From Chloroflexota bacterium (GTDB lineage: Bacteria; Chloroflexota; Dormibacteria; Dormibacterales; Dormibacteraceae): a DNA stretch of 64,000 nucleotides. Positions within the stretch are counted from its first letter, which is position 1. Each line of letters begins with the position of its first letter. This document shows, piece by piece, positions 36,900 to 45,783 of this stretch. The notes under the pieces are model-generated. The model saw only the letters and a program-made list of their open reading frames with translations, searched no databases and was not told the DNA's origin. The position numbers and the translations under genes are program-made. The stretch is taken from positions 1 to 64,000 of the forward strand of contig VBHJ01000007.1 of the NCBI GenBank assembly GCA_005887685.1, written 5' to 3'.

Positions 36900-37850
36900 T
36901 CATACGACTGAACGAAAGTATTCAAGAGTTCGGCCCAGGCCGTCTTCCAGGCTGACCTGGGGCTGCCAGCCGAGGAGCTTTTTGGCTCGCGCGATGTCGG
37001 GCCGGCGCTGCTTGGGGTCGTCGACCGGGAGCTCGCGATGGTCGATCGTGCTGCTGGAGCCGGCGAGGCGGATGATCGTCTCGGCGAGCTCCAGCACCGT
37101 CACCTCGTGCGGATTGCCGAGGTTGATGGGCAGCTCGTCGCCCCGCTCGAGCGTCGCCAGCACGCCTCCCACCAGATCGGAGACGTAGCAAAGGCTTCGC
37201 GTCTGCGAGCCGTCGCCGTAGACGGTGAGTGGCTCGCCCCGAATCGCCTGGGCCATGAAGTTGGGCACGGCGCGGCCGTCGGACACCTGCATGCGCGGGC
37301 CGTGCGTGTTGAAGATGCGCACGATGCGCGTGTCCACCTGATGCGTGCGGTGATAGGCCATCGCGAAGGCCTCTGCGCAGCGCTTCGCCTCGTCGTAGCA
37401 GCCGCGCGGACCGATCGGGTTGACGTTGCCCCAGTAGGTTTCAGGCTGCGGGTGGACCAGTGGATCGCCGTAGACCTCCGAGGTCGACGCCAGGAGAAAT
37501 GTCGCTCCCTTAGCCCGTGCCAGGCCGAGCATGTTCGTCGTCCCCAGCGTGCCGACCTTGAGCGTATGGATCGGGTTGGAGTCGTATTGCGGCGGGGATG
37601 CCGGTGACGCGAAATGCAGCACGTAGCGGACGTCCCCGCCGATGAAGACGCCGTGGTTCACGTCGGCCTGGCGGAACTCGAAGTCGGAGTTGCTTTCCAG
37701 CGACTTGAGGTTTTGCGGCGATCCGGTGATGAAGTTGTCGATCGCGAGCACGCGCATGCCCTGGTCCAGCAGGGCCCGGCACAGATGCGAGCCGATGAAG
37801 CCGGCTCCGCCCGAGACGACCGCCCTCGGCCTGGAGCTACTCGCGGCCAA
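36900..37850 (-). CDS. UDP-glucuronate decarboxylase (UDP-xylose synthase)
   Basis: Extended SDR enzyme of about 316 residues. Start uncertain: TTG 37850 overlaps the UDP-glucose dehydrogenase stop slightly, while ATG 37910 would overlap it by 74 bases. Rossmann loop is [36 protein letters not shown] and the YDEAK active-site Tyr-Lys match UDP-glucuronate decarboxylases better than dTDP-glucose dehydratases. The upstream enzyme makes its substrate. Confidence 0.87.
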   Translation of the reverse strand: MAASSSRPRAVVSGGAGFIGSHLCRALLDQGMRVLAIDNFITGSPQNLKSLESNSDFEFRQADVNHGVFIGGDVRYVLHFASPASPPQYDSNPIHTLKVGTLGTTNMLGLARAKGATFLLASTSEVYGDPLVHPQPETYWGNVNPIGPRGCYDEAKRCAEAFAMAYHRTHQVDTRIVRIFNTHGPRMQVSDGRAVPNFMAQAIRGEPLTVYGDGSQTRSLCYVSDLVGGVLATLERGDELPINLGNPHEVTVLELAETIIRLAGSSSTIDHRELPVDDPKQRRPDIARAKKLLGWQPQVSLEDGLGRTLEYFRSVV

Positions 37851-39132
37851 TGCCGCGATAGGTAAAGCCGAGGCCGCGCATCGCTTCGGGGTCGTAGATG
37901 TTTCGGCCATCCACGATGACGGGGCGGCGCATGAGCTGCTTGACCCGCGCCATGTCGAGCTGGCGGAACTCGTTCCATTCGGTGATCAGCACGATCGCGT
38001 CCGCGCCCGCCGCGACGGCGTACGCGTCCTTCAGGTACTCCACCTCGGGCATCAGGACACGAGACCTCTCGATCGCGGCGGGGTCATAGGCCCGAACCTC
38101 GGCGCCGGCGGCGAGAAGAACCTTGGCGATGCCGATGCTCGGCGCCTCGCGCATGTCGTCGGTGTTGGGCTTGAAGGCAAGGCCGAGCAAACCGATGACG
38201 CGGCCGGGTAGCTCATCCAGCGTCTCGCGCAACAAGTCGACGACGACCATGCGCTGGTCGCGATTGATCTGCATGACAGCCTGCAGGAGCTCGGGGTGAT
38301 AGTTGAATCGTTCGGAGATGGCGGCCAACGCCGCGACATCCTTGGGGAAACAACTGCCCCCCCAGCCAATCCCGGCATCGAGGTACGCGGAGCCGATCCT
38401 CTTGTCGAGGCCCATCCCCTCGGCGACGAGCTTCGCGTCGGCCCCCACGCGCTCGCTGATCCACGCAATCTCGTTGATGAACGAAATTCGCGTGGCCAGA
38501 AATGCATTCGATGCGTACTTGACCATCTCCGCCGTGTAGATGTTCGGGGTGACCAGGACCCGTGCTTCAAGCGGTGCGTAGAGCGCCGCCACTTTCAGTG
38601 CTGCCTCATGGTCGTTGCTTCCAACCACCACGCGGTCCGGGTGCATGAAGTCCTGGATCGCGGAGCCCTCGCGCAGGAATTCGGGGTTGGAAACGACCGA
38701 CGCCTTGTGCTTCGTGTTTCTTTTCTGCAGCACGCGCGAGACCATGTCGCCGGTCAGCGGAGGCACCGTGGACTTGTTGACCACGACCAGCGGTCCGTCC
38801 ATCGCGTCGGCGATCGAGCCGGCGGCCGCCTCCACGTAGGAGAGGTCCGCCTCCCCGCCCTCCCCCTCGGGCGTGCTAACCGCGATGATCGCGTACTCGG
38901 CGCCGGGCACCGCGTCGACATAAGAGGTCGTGAAACTCAGCCGCCGCGCCCTGGCGTTGCGCTCCACCAGCTCGATGAGACCGGGCTCATAGAACGGAAC
39001 CTGGTGGTTCTTGAGCTGGGCGATCTTCTTCTCGTCGATGTCGACGACCGTCACGGCATTGCCTAGGTCCGCCAGGCATGCCGCCGTCGTCAGCCCGACG
39101 TAGCCCGCACCGATGACGGCGACCTTGCTCAC
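37837..39132 (-). CDS. ugd: UDP-glucose 6-dehydrogenase
   Basis: Oxidises UDP-glucose to UDP-glucuronate. 431 residues: N-terminal Rossmann loop [17 protein letters not shown], catalytic cysteine in [12 protein letters not shown], and C-terminal UDP-binding domain with [16 protein letters not shown]. Starts 10 bases after the GT4 gene and feeds the decarboxylase next to it, giving UDP-xylose or UDP-glucuronate for surface polysaccharide. Confidence 0.95.
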   Translation of the reverse strand: MSKVAVIGAGYVGLTTAACLADLGNAVTVVDIDEKKIAQLKNHQVPFYEPGLIELVERNARARRLSFTTSYVDAVPGAEYAIIAVSTPEGEGGEADLSYVEAAAGSIADAMDGPLVVVNKSTVPPLTGDMVSRVLQKRNTKHKASVVSNPEFLREGSAIQDFMHPDRVVVGSNDHEAALKVAALYAPLEARVLVTPNIYTAEMVKYASNAFLATRISFINEIAWISERVGADAKLVAEGMGLDKRIGSAYLDAGIGWGGSCFPKDVAALAAISERFNYHPELLQAVMQINRDQRMVVVDLLRETLDELPGRVIGLLGLAFKPNTDDMREAPSIGIAKVLLAAGAEVRAYDPAAIERSRVLMPEVEYLKDAYAVAAGADAIVLITEWNEFRQLDMARVKQLMRRPVIVDGRNIYDPEAMRGLGFTYRGIGRE

Positions 39133-39142
39133 GCCGGGGGGA

Positions 39143-40252
39143 TTATCTCAGTAGGGATTCGTAGGCCGAGATCGTCTCGCTGGCCGTTTGCCTCCAGCTG
39201 AACCTCTTTGCGCGCTGCAGCCCGGTGCGTTTCCAGCGCTCGCGGTCGCGCAGCATCTCGACTGCCGCGCGCCCGAGGGCTTCCCCGTCGCCATCCTCCA
39301 GGAGCAATCCCGCGTCATCAACCACCTCGGGCAGGCTCGAGTTCCGAAATGCGGCGACCGGGCACCCGCACGCCATCGCCTCGACGCAGGGCAGGCCGAA
39401 CCCTTCGTACCGGCTCGAGAAGACGAGGCACCCGGCCGCGGAATAGATGTCGGCGAGGGTCTCGTCGTCGACCTGGCCGACCTGGACCGCCCCGGCCATG
39501 CTCGCGGGCGCCTGGCGTCCGGCGCTGCCCGCGACCACGAGCTTCAAGCCCGGGATCGCGCCTCGAGCCGTTCGCCAGGCCGACAGCAGCGCGGCCGGGT
39601 CCTTGCGCGCGTCCAGCGCCCCGACGAACAGCAGGTAAGGTTCGGCCAGCCCCCAGCGCTCCATCACGCGGTCAGCCGCGCCCTCCCTCGGGCTGAAGAT
39701 GGGGTCGGCCGCCTCCGAGATCACCCGGAGCCGCTGGCGGCCCGCGAGCCGTAGCCGGACCGCGTCCTCGGCGGTGGCTTTGGAAACCGCGATCACGAGG
39801 TCGGCTCGCGGGAGCAGCCGCCGGACGAGCCCGTAACGAAACCGCTCCCCCCGCATGCGTGGCCCTCCCCACGCCCAGGGGATCAGGTCGTGCAGCGTGA
39901 CGACCATCGGGCACGGGCTTCGTCCGGGGAGGTGGAAGTCGATGGCGTGGTAGACGTCCGGGCCGATCCGCTGGATGTCTCGGTTAAGAGCCACCGCGTC
40001 CTCGTAGGCCGACAGCTGCCCATGGCTTCGCCGGCGGCACCCGGCCAGCCTGTATTCGCCGACCGGCAACGCGGGGGCATCGAAGGCCGCGTCGAGCAGC
40101 AAGGTGAGGCGGGAGTCGAAGCCCGCCGCGATCAGGCCTTTGAGCAGGCCTCTGGCGTAAGCCCCCACTCCGCGCCCACCGCTCGGGCCCTGCAGCGGCC
40201 TCATGTCCAGCAGCACGGACGGGCGACCGGCACCCCTCCGGGATGAGTTCAT
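39143..40252 (-). CDS. Glycosyltransferase family 4
   Basis: 369 residues, GT-B fold. N-terminal glycine-rich loop GPSGGRGVGAYARGL, and the C-terminal EX7E motif in YEGFGLPCVEAMACGCPV. Likely transfers a sugar (mannose-type by family trend) to a lipid-linked or nascent glycan on the cytosolic side. First gene of the long minus-strand run and divergent from the WecC-like gene. Confidence 0.9.
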   Translation of the reverse strand: MNSSRRGAGRPSVLLDMRPLQGPSGGRGVGAYARGLLKGLIAAGFDSRLTLLLDAAFDAPALPVGEYRLAGCRRRSHGQLSAYEDAVALNRDIQRIGPDVYHAIDFHLPGRSPCPMVVTLHDLIPWAWGGPRMRGERFRYGLVRRLLPRADLVIAVSKATAEDAVRLRLAGRQRLRVISEAADPIFSPREGAADRVMERWGLAEPYLLFVGALDARKDPAALLSAWRTARGAIPGLKLVVAGSAGRQAPASMAGAVQVGQVDDETLADIYSAAGCLVFSSRYEGFGLPCVEAMACGCPVAAFRNSSLPEVVDDAGLLLEDGDGEALGRAAVEMLRDRERWKRTGLQRAKRFSWRQTASETISAYESLLR

Positions 40253-40263
40253 GAGCGCAGGGA

Positions 40264-40271
40264 ATCATAAT
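40264..40271. promoter_or_regulatory. Overlapping divergent -10 boxes
   Basis: On the minus strand TATGAT (40269-40264) lies 11 bases before the GT4 ATG; on the plus strand CATAAT (40266-40271) lies nine bases before the ATG at 40281. The two hexamers share four bases, so polymerase can serve only one direction at a time. Confidence 0.5.
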
Positions 40272-40280
40272 TTGCCCGCC

Positions 40281-41471
40281 ATGAAGGACCTGGACCTCGT
40301 CATCGTGGGCGGCTGCGGCCATGTCGGCATGCCACTCGCCCTATCCCTCGCGGACTGCGGATACCAGGTGGGAGTCAACGACATCGACGAGGTGAAGATC
40401 GAGCAGGTCCGAGCGGGTCACGTACCGTTCCGGGAAACCGGCGCTGAGGACCTGCTTCGCAAGGTGCTGCCGACGGGCCGGCTCGAGCTGTCGCGCGACC
40501 CGGCGATGCTGAGCCGAACCCAGACGGTGATCCTGGTCATCGGCACACCGATCGACGAGTTCATGAACCCGTCCGTGCGCATCTTCGACAGGGTCCTCGA
40601 CGAGCTGACGCCGCATCTGCAGAAAGGCTCGCTGATCATCCTGCGGTCCACCGTCTTTCCGGGGACCAGTGAGACGGTCGAGCGGCGCTTGCGCGCGGCC
40701 GGCCTCGAGGCCCATGTCGCCTTCTGCCCCGAACGGATCGCGGAAGGTCACGCGCTCGAAGAGCTGCGCACGCTGCCACAGCTGGTCGGAGTCACGTCGG
40801 ATGAGGCGTTTGCCAGGGCGCGCGTGCTCTTCGAGAAGATGGGCGTCGCATCCGTCATCCAGACCACGCCGCTGGAGGCCGAGCTCGCAAAGCTCCTGAC
40901 CAACACCTGGCGGTACATGAAGTTCGCCATCGCGAATCAGTTTTTCGAGATCGTCAACCGCTCCGGGCTCGACTACAACCGGGTCCTCAACGCCATCCGG
41001 CAGGATTACCCGCGCGCGGCTGACCTTCCCGGACCTGGGTTCGCCGCCGGTCCGTGCCTGTTGAAAGACACGATGCAGCTCTCGGCGTTCACGGCCGACC
41101 ACTTCCCGATGGGCCAGGCCGCGATGCTGGTCAACGAAGGCCTCCCCGGCTACATCGTGGACACGCTCAACTCGCGCAATCCGCTTCTCGGCCGGACGCT
41201 CGGCATCCTCGGCATGGCGTTCAAAGGGGAGTCGGATGATCCTCGCGCCTCGCTGAGCTACAAGCTCCGCAAGCTGGCGCAGTTCAAGGGTGCGAGGGTG
41301 CTGTGCACTGACCCCTACATCGTCGACGAGACCTTCGAGCCGCTGGACAGGGTGCTCCGTGAGTCGGACGTCCTGGTGGTTGGCGCGCCCCATCGCGCAT
41401 ATCGCGAGCTCGAGCTCGACGGCCGCGACGTGGTCGACATCTGGGGCGTCACCGGACCAATCAAGCTCTGA
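40281..41471 (+). CDS. Nucleotide-sugar dehydrogenase, WecC/TviB-like
   Basis: 396 residues from ATG 40281, fixed by the CATAAT box nine bases upstream. Rossmann loop GGCGHVGMPLALSLADCG, STVFPGTSE, FCPERIAEGHALEEL and catalytic cysteine in FAAGPCLLKDT indicate a UDP-sugar 6-dehydrogenase of the UDP-N-acetylmannosamine or UDP-N-acetylglucosamine branch rather than UDP-glucose. Distinct from the ugd on the other side of the divergent promoter. Its TGA stop is part of CTGA at the next gene. Confidence 0.88.
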   Translation: MKDLDLVIVGGCGHVGMPLALSLADCGYQVGVNDIDEVKIEQVRAGHVPFRETGAEDLLRKVLPTGRLELSRDPAMLSRTQTVILVIGTPIDEFMNPSVRIFDRVLDELTPHLQKGSLIILRSTVFPGTSETVERRLRAAGLEAHVAFCPERIAEGHALEELRTLPQLVGVTSDEAFARARVLFEKMGVASVIQTTPLEAELAKLLTNTWRYMKFAIANQFFEIVNRSGLDYNRVLNAIRQDYPRAADLPGPGFAAGPCLLKDTMQLSAFTADHFPMGQAAMLVNEGLPGYIVDTLNSRNPLLGRTLGILGMAFKGESDDPRASLSYKLRKLAQFKGARVLCTDPYIVDETFEPLDRVLRESDVLVVGAPHRAYRELELDGRDVVDIWGVTGPIKL

Positions 41472-42490
41472 AAGTTCTCGTCACTGGCGCAGCTGGGTTC
41501 ATCTGCGGGTATCTCGTCGCCGAGCTGCTCGACGCAGGGCACGAAGTTGTTGGCGTCGACAACTTCAGCAAGTACGGCCCGGTGCGGCGGGCTTTCGAAG
41601 ACGATCCTCGGTACCGCCTCGTCGAAGGCGACGCCAAGGACGCTGAGCTGCTCACCGAGCTGGCTGTCGACTGCGACCACCTGGTGGCGGGCGCCGCCAT
41701 GATCGGCGGCATTTCCTACTTCCACGAGTTCGCGTACGACCTGCTGGCCGAAAACGAACGCATCTGCGCCGCCACCTTCGATGCGGCGCTCAGCGCGTTC
41801 CGGCTGGGCCGGCTGCAGAAGATCACCGTTCTGTCGAGCAGCATGGTCTTCGAGTCCGCGTCGGTCTTCCCCACCCCGGAAGGTGCGCAGCTGACCAGCC
41901 CTCCCCCCCGCTCGACGTACGGGTTTCAGAAGCTGGCGACGGAATTCTTCGCTCGGGGCGCGCACGAGCAGTACGGCCTGCCCTACACGATCGTCCGCCC
42001 GTTTAACTGCGTCGGCATCGGTGAGCGGCGGGCGCTCCGAGACACAGATGTGATGAGCGGCAACGTGAAGCTCGCGATGAGCCACGTCGTCCCGGACCTC
42101 GTCCAGAAGGTGATCAAGGGCCAGGATCCGCTGCACATCCTCGGCGACGGAAGCCAGGTCCGGCATTACACGTACGGCGGTGACCTGGCACGCGGCATCC
42201 GTCTCGCCATGGAGTCGGAGCAGGCGCTGAATGAGGACTTCAACCTCTCGACCGCGACCTCGACCACGGTGCGGGAGCTGGCGGAGGTGGTCTGGCGCAA
42301 GGTCCATGGGCCGGGCGAGCCGCTTCGCCTCGTCTCGGACCCGCCCTACGAGCACGACGTCCAGATGCGAATTCCGGAGGTGGGCAAGGCGCGGCGCGTG
42401 CTGGGCTTTGAGGCCACCACTCCGCTCGAAGACGTGCTCGACGAGGTGATCCCATGGATCCGCGAAGAGATCGACGCGGGACGGATTTGA
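41468..42490 (+). CDS. NAD-dependent sugar epimerase/dehydratase, apparent CUG start
   Basis: Extended SDR protein. The track starts at GTG 41582, which would delete the NAD-binding loop. Upstream in frame is LKVLVTGAAGFICGYLV, a normal SDR N-terminus, with no ATG, GTG or TTG; the only candidate is CTG 41468, overlapping the previous stop as CTGA. This gives 340 residues. Active site SSSMVF and Tyr-Lys of YGFQK. Substrate likely the uronic or amino sugar made by the upstream dehydrogenase. Confidence 0.85.
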   Translation: MKVLVTGAAGFICGYLVAELLDAGHEVVGVDNFSKYGPVRRAFEDDPRYRLVEGDAKDAELLTELAVDCDHLVAGAAMIGGISYFHEFAYDLLAENERICAATFDAALSAFRLGRLQKITVLSSSMVFESASVFPTPEGAQLTSPPPRSTYGFQKLATEFFARGAHEQYGLPYTIVRPFNCVGIGERRALRDTDVMSGNVKLAMSHVVPDLVQKVIKGQDPLHILGDGSQVRHYTYGGDLARGIRLAMESEQALNEDFNLSTATSTTVRELAEVVWRKVHGPGEPLRLVSDPPYEHDVQMRIPEVGKARRVLGFEATTPLEDVLDEVIPWIREEIDAGRI

Positions 42491-42540
42491 GCCGTTGATA
42501 CGAAGTTTCGCTCGGCCCCTTCCCGCGCCTGCGTCGCGTA

Positions 42541-42560
42541 CTTCCGCATGAATGGGGAAG
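42541..42560. repeat. Palindromic repeat, partial copy C
   Basis: CTTCCGCAT-GA-ATGGGGAAG matches the palindrome of copies A, B and D with one mismatched pair; the second arm is not seen. The ATG start of the GT2 gene is made from its centre (CATGAATGG), as for the cupin in copy B. Confidence 0.6.
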
Positions 42561-43276
42561 AGACGCCTGCGCTCTCGGTCGTGATACCGGTCTACAACGA
42601 GGGCGAGAACGTGGCGCCGACGCTTCGTGGCGTGGTCGAGCAGAGCCACGTCCGGCCGCTCGAGGTGCTGGTCGTGCATGACTTCGACGAGGACACGACG
42701 GTGCCCGTGGTCAAGCGACTCCAGGCGGAGCTGCCCGAGCTGCGCCTGCACAAGAACACGCTCGGTCGAGGCGCGCTCAACGCGATGAAGTCGGGGCTGC
42801 GCGCCGCCCGGGCGCCTTACGTCCTTATCACCATGGGCGACGGCTCGGACAATCCTGCCGACATCGATCCGATGTACCGGCTCGCCAAGGACGGAGCCGA
42901 TGTCGTGGCGGGATCTCGCTACATGCGAGGCGGCCGCCAGGTCGGCGGGCCGTTCCTCAAGCGGACCATGTCGCGCACCGCCGGGCTGTCGCTGCACTGG
43001 TTGGGCGGGCTGCCCGTCCACGACGCGACCAGCAACTTCCGGCTTTACTCCAAGCGATTGTTGAACCAGGTCACGATTGAGTCACGCGGCGGCTTCGAGC
43101 TCGGCCTGGAGCTGACTGTCAAGGCCTACCGCCTCGGCATGAGGGTGGCGGAGGTGCCGACGACCTGGCGGGACCGGACCGCCGGCGAGAGCCGATTCAA
43201 GCTGGTGGAGTGGCTGCCCAGGTACCTTCACTGGTACTGGCGCGGAATCGTTGGAAGGGTGGTCATTAATCGATAA
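42548..43276 (+). CDS. Glycosyltransferase family 2, dolichol-phosphate-mannose-synthase-like
   Basis: 242 residues, GT-A fold without membrane anchors. LSVVIPVYNEGENV at the N-terminus, the nucleotide/metal region MGDGSDNPADI in place of the usual DxD, and SRYMRGG then a C-terminal TWRDRTAGESRFK, which is characteristic of polyprenyl-phosphate sugar transferases. Starts within palindromic repeat copy C, so its first residues (MNGEE) come from the repeat. Confidence 0.88.
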   Translation: MNGEETPALSVVIPVYNEGENVAPTLRGVVEQSHVRPLEVLVVHDFDEDTTVPVVKRLQAELPELRLHKNTLGRGALNAMKSGLRAARAPYVLITMGDGSDNPADIDPMYRLAKDGADVVAGSRYMRGGRQVGGPFLKRTMSRTAGLSLHWLGGLPVHDATSNFRLYSKRLLNQVTIESRGGFELGLELTVKAYRLGMRVAEVPTTWRDRTAGESRFKLVEWLPRYLHWYWRGIVGRVVINR

Positions 43277-43279
43277 GAT
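43274..43279 (+). promoter_or_regulatory. -10 box of the 43287 gene
   Basis: TAAGAT, partly made of the GT2 stop codon, lies seven bases before GTG 43287. This is the distance expected for a leaderless transcript starting at the GTG. Confidence 0.4.
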
Positions 43280-43286
43280 GTGCCGC

Positions 43287-44321
43287 GTGAAGCGCCTGAA
43301 ATACCCGCTGGCCGCCGTCGCGATTGCCGTTTTGGTGCTGGCGCCAATGACCGCCGCTGCCGCGACGCCGACCCCCAATCCGTCGCTCGACACCATCCTG
43401 GCCAAGCCGCCCAGCACAGACTTCAACGAGCTGACCACGAGCGCCCTCAACGGGGCGTTCACTGCCCATGACTGGGCGACCCTGAACGGCAGCGGCAGCG
43501 CCGCGACCGACACCGAGAACGCCCTGAATCACGACGGCTTCGTGGCCGGGTACGGCAAAACCTGGGCGCAGGTTTCGTCTGGCCACGCGCTCATCGAGGC
43601 GGTGATGGCTTTCAACGGCGGACAGGGGGCCCGCAAGGCCCTGACCGGCCTGGAGGCCGGTGACAAATCCGACCCCGCCTACAAGCACTCGGTCACCGTC
43701 AGCGGAATCGACCCGTACTACGGCGCTCACTTCGTTGATTCGAGTAACAACGTCGTCGAAGACCTCTTTGCCTTCGCCAAGGGCAATGACGTGTTCGGCG
43801 TGCTCTTCGTGTCAGACAAGGATGACGTGGCGACGCTGGCGGTCACCCAGGCCAAGGCCCAGTTTGCCGCCGCGCCGGAAAGCACGATTCCCTCCTCGCA
43901 GTGGCCGGAGAACACCTCGCCGGCGTCGTCCTTCCCGGTTGCCGCATTTGCCATCGCGGTCGCGTTCGTGATCGTCGTCGTCGGGTTGATCGCGTTCCTG
44001 GCGCTTCGGCGTCGGAGCGCTCCCGCCATGGCCGGCGCGTACGGAATGCCGGCCGCGTACGGGATGCCGGCCGCGTACGGGACGCCAGGCGCTCCCGATG
44101 CAATGGGCGCCCCTGGTGCGATGGACACGCAAGGCGCGACCGCCGGCGCGGTTCAGATGTCGCCGGACGGCAATTACTGGTGGGATGGCCAGGCCTGGAA
44201 GGATGCCGCGCACGAAGCGCCGCCCGCCGCCCAGCGCTCGGGCGACGGAACGCTGTGGTGGGACGGTGCGAACTGGAGGCCGGTGCCCCAGGCGGCCGCC
44301 GAACAGCCGCCGGCGAGCTAA
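43287..44321 (+). CDS. Secreted or membrane-anchored protein with two C-terminal W-DG-W motifs
   Basis: About 344 residues from GTG 43287 (ATG 43278 also in frame). A signal peptide ends near TAAAAT; about residues 25-215 form an extracytoplasmic domain I do not recognise; one membrane helix (FPVAAFAIAVAFVIVVVGLIAF) follows with RRR on the inside. The tail holds a short repeat AYGMPA and two motifs, DGNYWWDGQAW and DGTLWWDGANW, like DUF2510. Its TAA stop interlocks with the rmlB stop on the other strand. Function unknown. Confidence 0.72.
   Translation: MKRLKYPLAAVAIAVLVLAPMTAAAATPTPNPSLDTILAKPPSTDFNELTTSALNGAFTAHDWATLNGSGSAATDTENALNHDGFVAGYGKTWAQVSSGHALIEAVMAFNGGQGARKALTGLEAGDKSDPAYKHSVTVSGIDPYYGAHFVDSSNNVVEDLFAFAKGNDVFGVLFVSDKDDVATLAVTQAKAQFAAAPESTIPSSQWPENTSPASSFPVAAFAIAVAFVIVVVGLIAFLALRRRSAPAMAGAYGMPAAYGMPAAYGTPGAPDAMGAPGAMDTQGATAGAVQMSPDGNYWWDGQAWKDAAHEAPPAAQRSGDGTLWWDGANWRPVPQAAAEQPPAS
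44037..44090 (+). repeat. Three tandem 18-bp units inside the 43287 gene
   Basis: Units GCGTACGGAATGCCGGCC, GCGTACGGGATGCCGGCC and GCGTACGGGACGCCAGGC encode AYGMPA, AYGMPA and AYGTPG. They form a flexible linker and are a likely site of copy-number change. Confidence 0.85.
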
Positions 44322-45337
44322 CCGACCAGCGGCCTGTAGTTGCGCTTGTAGTACTCCCAGTACTCGCCCGACTTGAGCGGGCGCCACCAATCGGGATTGT
44401 CCTGGTACCAGCGCACGGTCTGCTGCAGCCCCTCGGCAAAAGTGACGCGCGGCTCCCAACCGAGCGCTGTGATGCGCGATATGTCGAGGGCGTAGCGGTA
44501 GTCGTGTCCCGGTCGGTCGGCGACGAACTCGATGAGGCTTCGGGGCTTGCCCATGATGTCGAGCACGGCCTCGGCCACCTGCAGCCCCGTGGTCTCCGCT
44601 CCTGTGCCGACGTTGTACACACCGCCGACAGGCGCTTCGTGCAGCACCATGTCGATGGCTCGGCAGTGGTCGTCGACGTAGATATAGTCGCGAACCGCCG
44701 ACCCGTCGTTGTAGAGCGGCAACCTCATGTCGTCGATCGCGTTGGTGATGAGCACCGGGATCAGCTTTTCCGGGTACTGATAGGGCCCGTAGTTGTTCGA
44801 GCCGCGGGTCACGAGCAGCGGCAGCCCAAAGCTCTCGGCGTACGCGTGGGCGATGTGCTCACCGCCGGCCTTGCTTGCCGAGTAAGGGCTCCGAGGCCGC
44901 AGCGGGTCCTCTTCACGGGAACGGCCGCCGCTCACGTCGCCGTACACCTCGTCCGTGCTCACGAGGAGGAAGACCTCATGGCCGTATCGCCTCGCCGCCT
45001 CGCACAGCACGGCGGTGCCGCGGACGTCGGTCTCGATGAAGGCGAACGGGTCCATCAGCGAGCGGTCGACGTGCGTCTCAGCGGCGAAGTTGACGATCGC
45101 GTCAACATGGCCGGCCAGCGTGTTGACGAGGTCGGCATCGCAGATATCGCCATGGACGAAACGAAAACCTGGCCCGCCTTCGAACTCGGCGAGGTTCGCG
45201 AGGTTGCCGGCGTAGGTCAGCTTGTCGAGCACCGTGATCTCCACTTCGGGCCTGGTGCGCCGGAGGTGGCGGACGAAGTTCGAGCCGATGAAGCCCGCGG
45301 CGCCCGCGATCAGCAGACGCCTCAACGAACGGGTCAT
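44318..45337 (-). CDS. rfbB: dTDP-glucose 4,6-dehydratase
   Basis: Second step of dTDP-rhamnose-type synthesis. 339 residues: NAD loop GAAGFIGSN, TDEVYGD, and the YSASK Tyr-Lys pair, with NNYGPYQYPEKLIP typical of RmlB. Overlaps rfbC as ATGA. Ends three bases into the convergent 43287 gene. Confidence 0.95.
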   Translation of the reverse strand: MTRSLRRLLIAGAAGFIGSNFVRHLRRTRPEVEITVLDKLTYAGNLANLAEFEGGPGFRFVHGDICDADLVNTLAGHVDAIVNFAAETHVDRSLMDPFAFIETDVRGTAVLCEAARRYGHEVFLLVSTDEVYGDVSGGRSREEDPLRPRSPYSASKAGGEHIAHAYAESFGLPLLVTRGSNNYGPYQYPEKLIPVLITNAIDDMRLPLYNDGSAVRDYIYVDDHCRAIDMVLHEAPVGGVYNVGTGAETTGLQVAEAVLDIMGKPRSLIEFVADRPGHDYRYALDISRITALGWEPRVTFAEGLQQTVRWYQDNPDWWRPLKSGEYWEYYKRNYRPLVG

Positions 45338-45783
45338 TTGATCGAGGGACCCGCTGTCCAGTCGTATCCGATGGACGGGTCGTCGTGCGGGATGCGGCCC
45401 TCATCGGCCGGCGCGTAGACGTTGGACGTGATGTAGAGCAGGTGCGACAGCTCCAGTGCCCGGCAGCCGTGCGCAACGCCCGGAGGGATCTTCAAGCAGG
45501 AGGCGTGGGCATCACCCATCAGGAACTCCATGAGCTGGCCCTTGCTCGGCGACCCATCACGCGTGTCGTAGAGCGCGACCTTGAGCGCACCGATCACGTA
45601 CCACCAGTCGGTCTGGCGCTGGTGAATGTGCCACGCCTTGGCGGTTCCGGGATACATCAAGGAATGGCTCCACTGGCCGAAGTGTTCGAAGAAGTCGTCC
45701 GTCTCGCGGATGACCTCGCGAAAGAATCCCCGCTCGTCGGCATGCGTGACGAGCTCCTTCAGCACGACGCCCTCGATGCTCAT
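45334..45783 (-). CDS. rfbC: dTDP-4-dehydrorhamnose 3,5-epimerase family protein
   Basis: 149 residues, cupin barrel. RGFFREV and the catalytic-His region KAWHIHQRQTDWWYV fit RmlC, but it is shorter than the usual 180 residues and PPGVAHGCRAL replaces the common PxGFAHG. It could be a single-position epimerase or isomerase variant. Sits between rfbB and rfbA with ATGA overlaps; rmlD is not in the window. Confidence 0.82.
   Translation of the reverse strand: MSIEGVVLKELVTHADERGFFREVIRETDDFFEHFGQWSHSLMYPGTAKAWHIHQRQTDWWYVIGALKVALYDTRDGSPSKGQLMEFLMGDAHASCLKIPPGVAHGCRALELSHLLYITSNVYAPADEGRIPHDDPSIGYDWTAGPSIK

Noticed and set aside
41315-43021. 568-residue minus-strand ORF across the epimerase and GT2 genes
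   Set aside because: Shadow of three real plus-strand genes; His/Arg/Asp-rich composition without any motif.
44037-44090. CRISPR-like repeats
   Set aside because: The three 18-bp units are directly adjacent, in frame and coding; there are no spacers and no cas genes.
43901-45418. 505-residue plus-strand ORF opposite rfbB
   Set aside because: Antisense to rfbB and out of frame with the 43287 gene.
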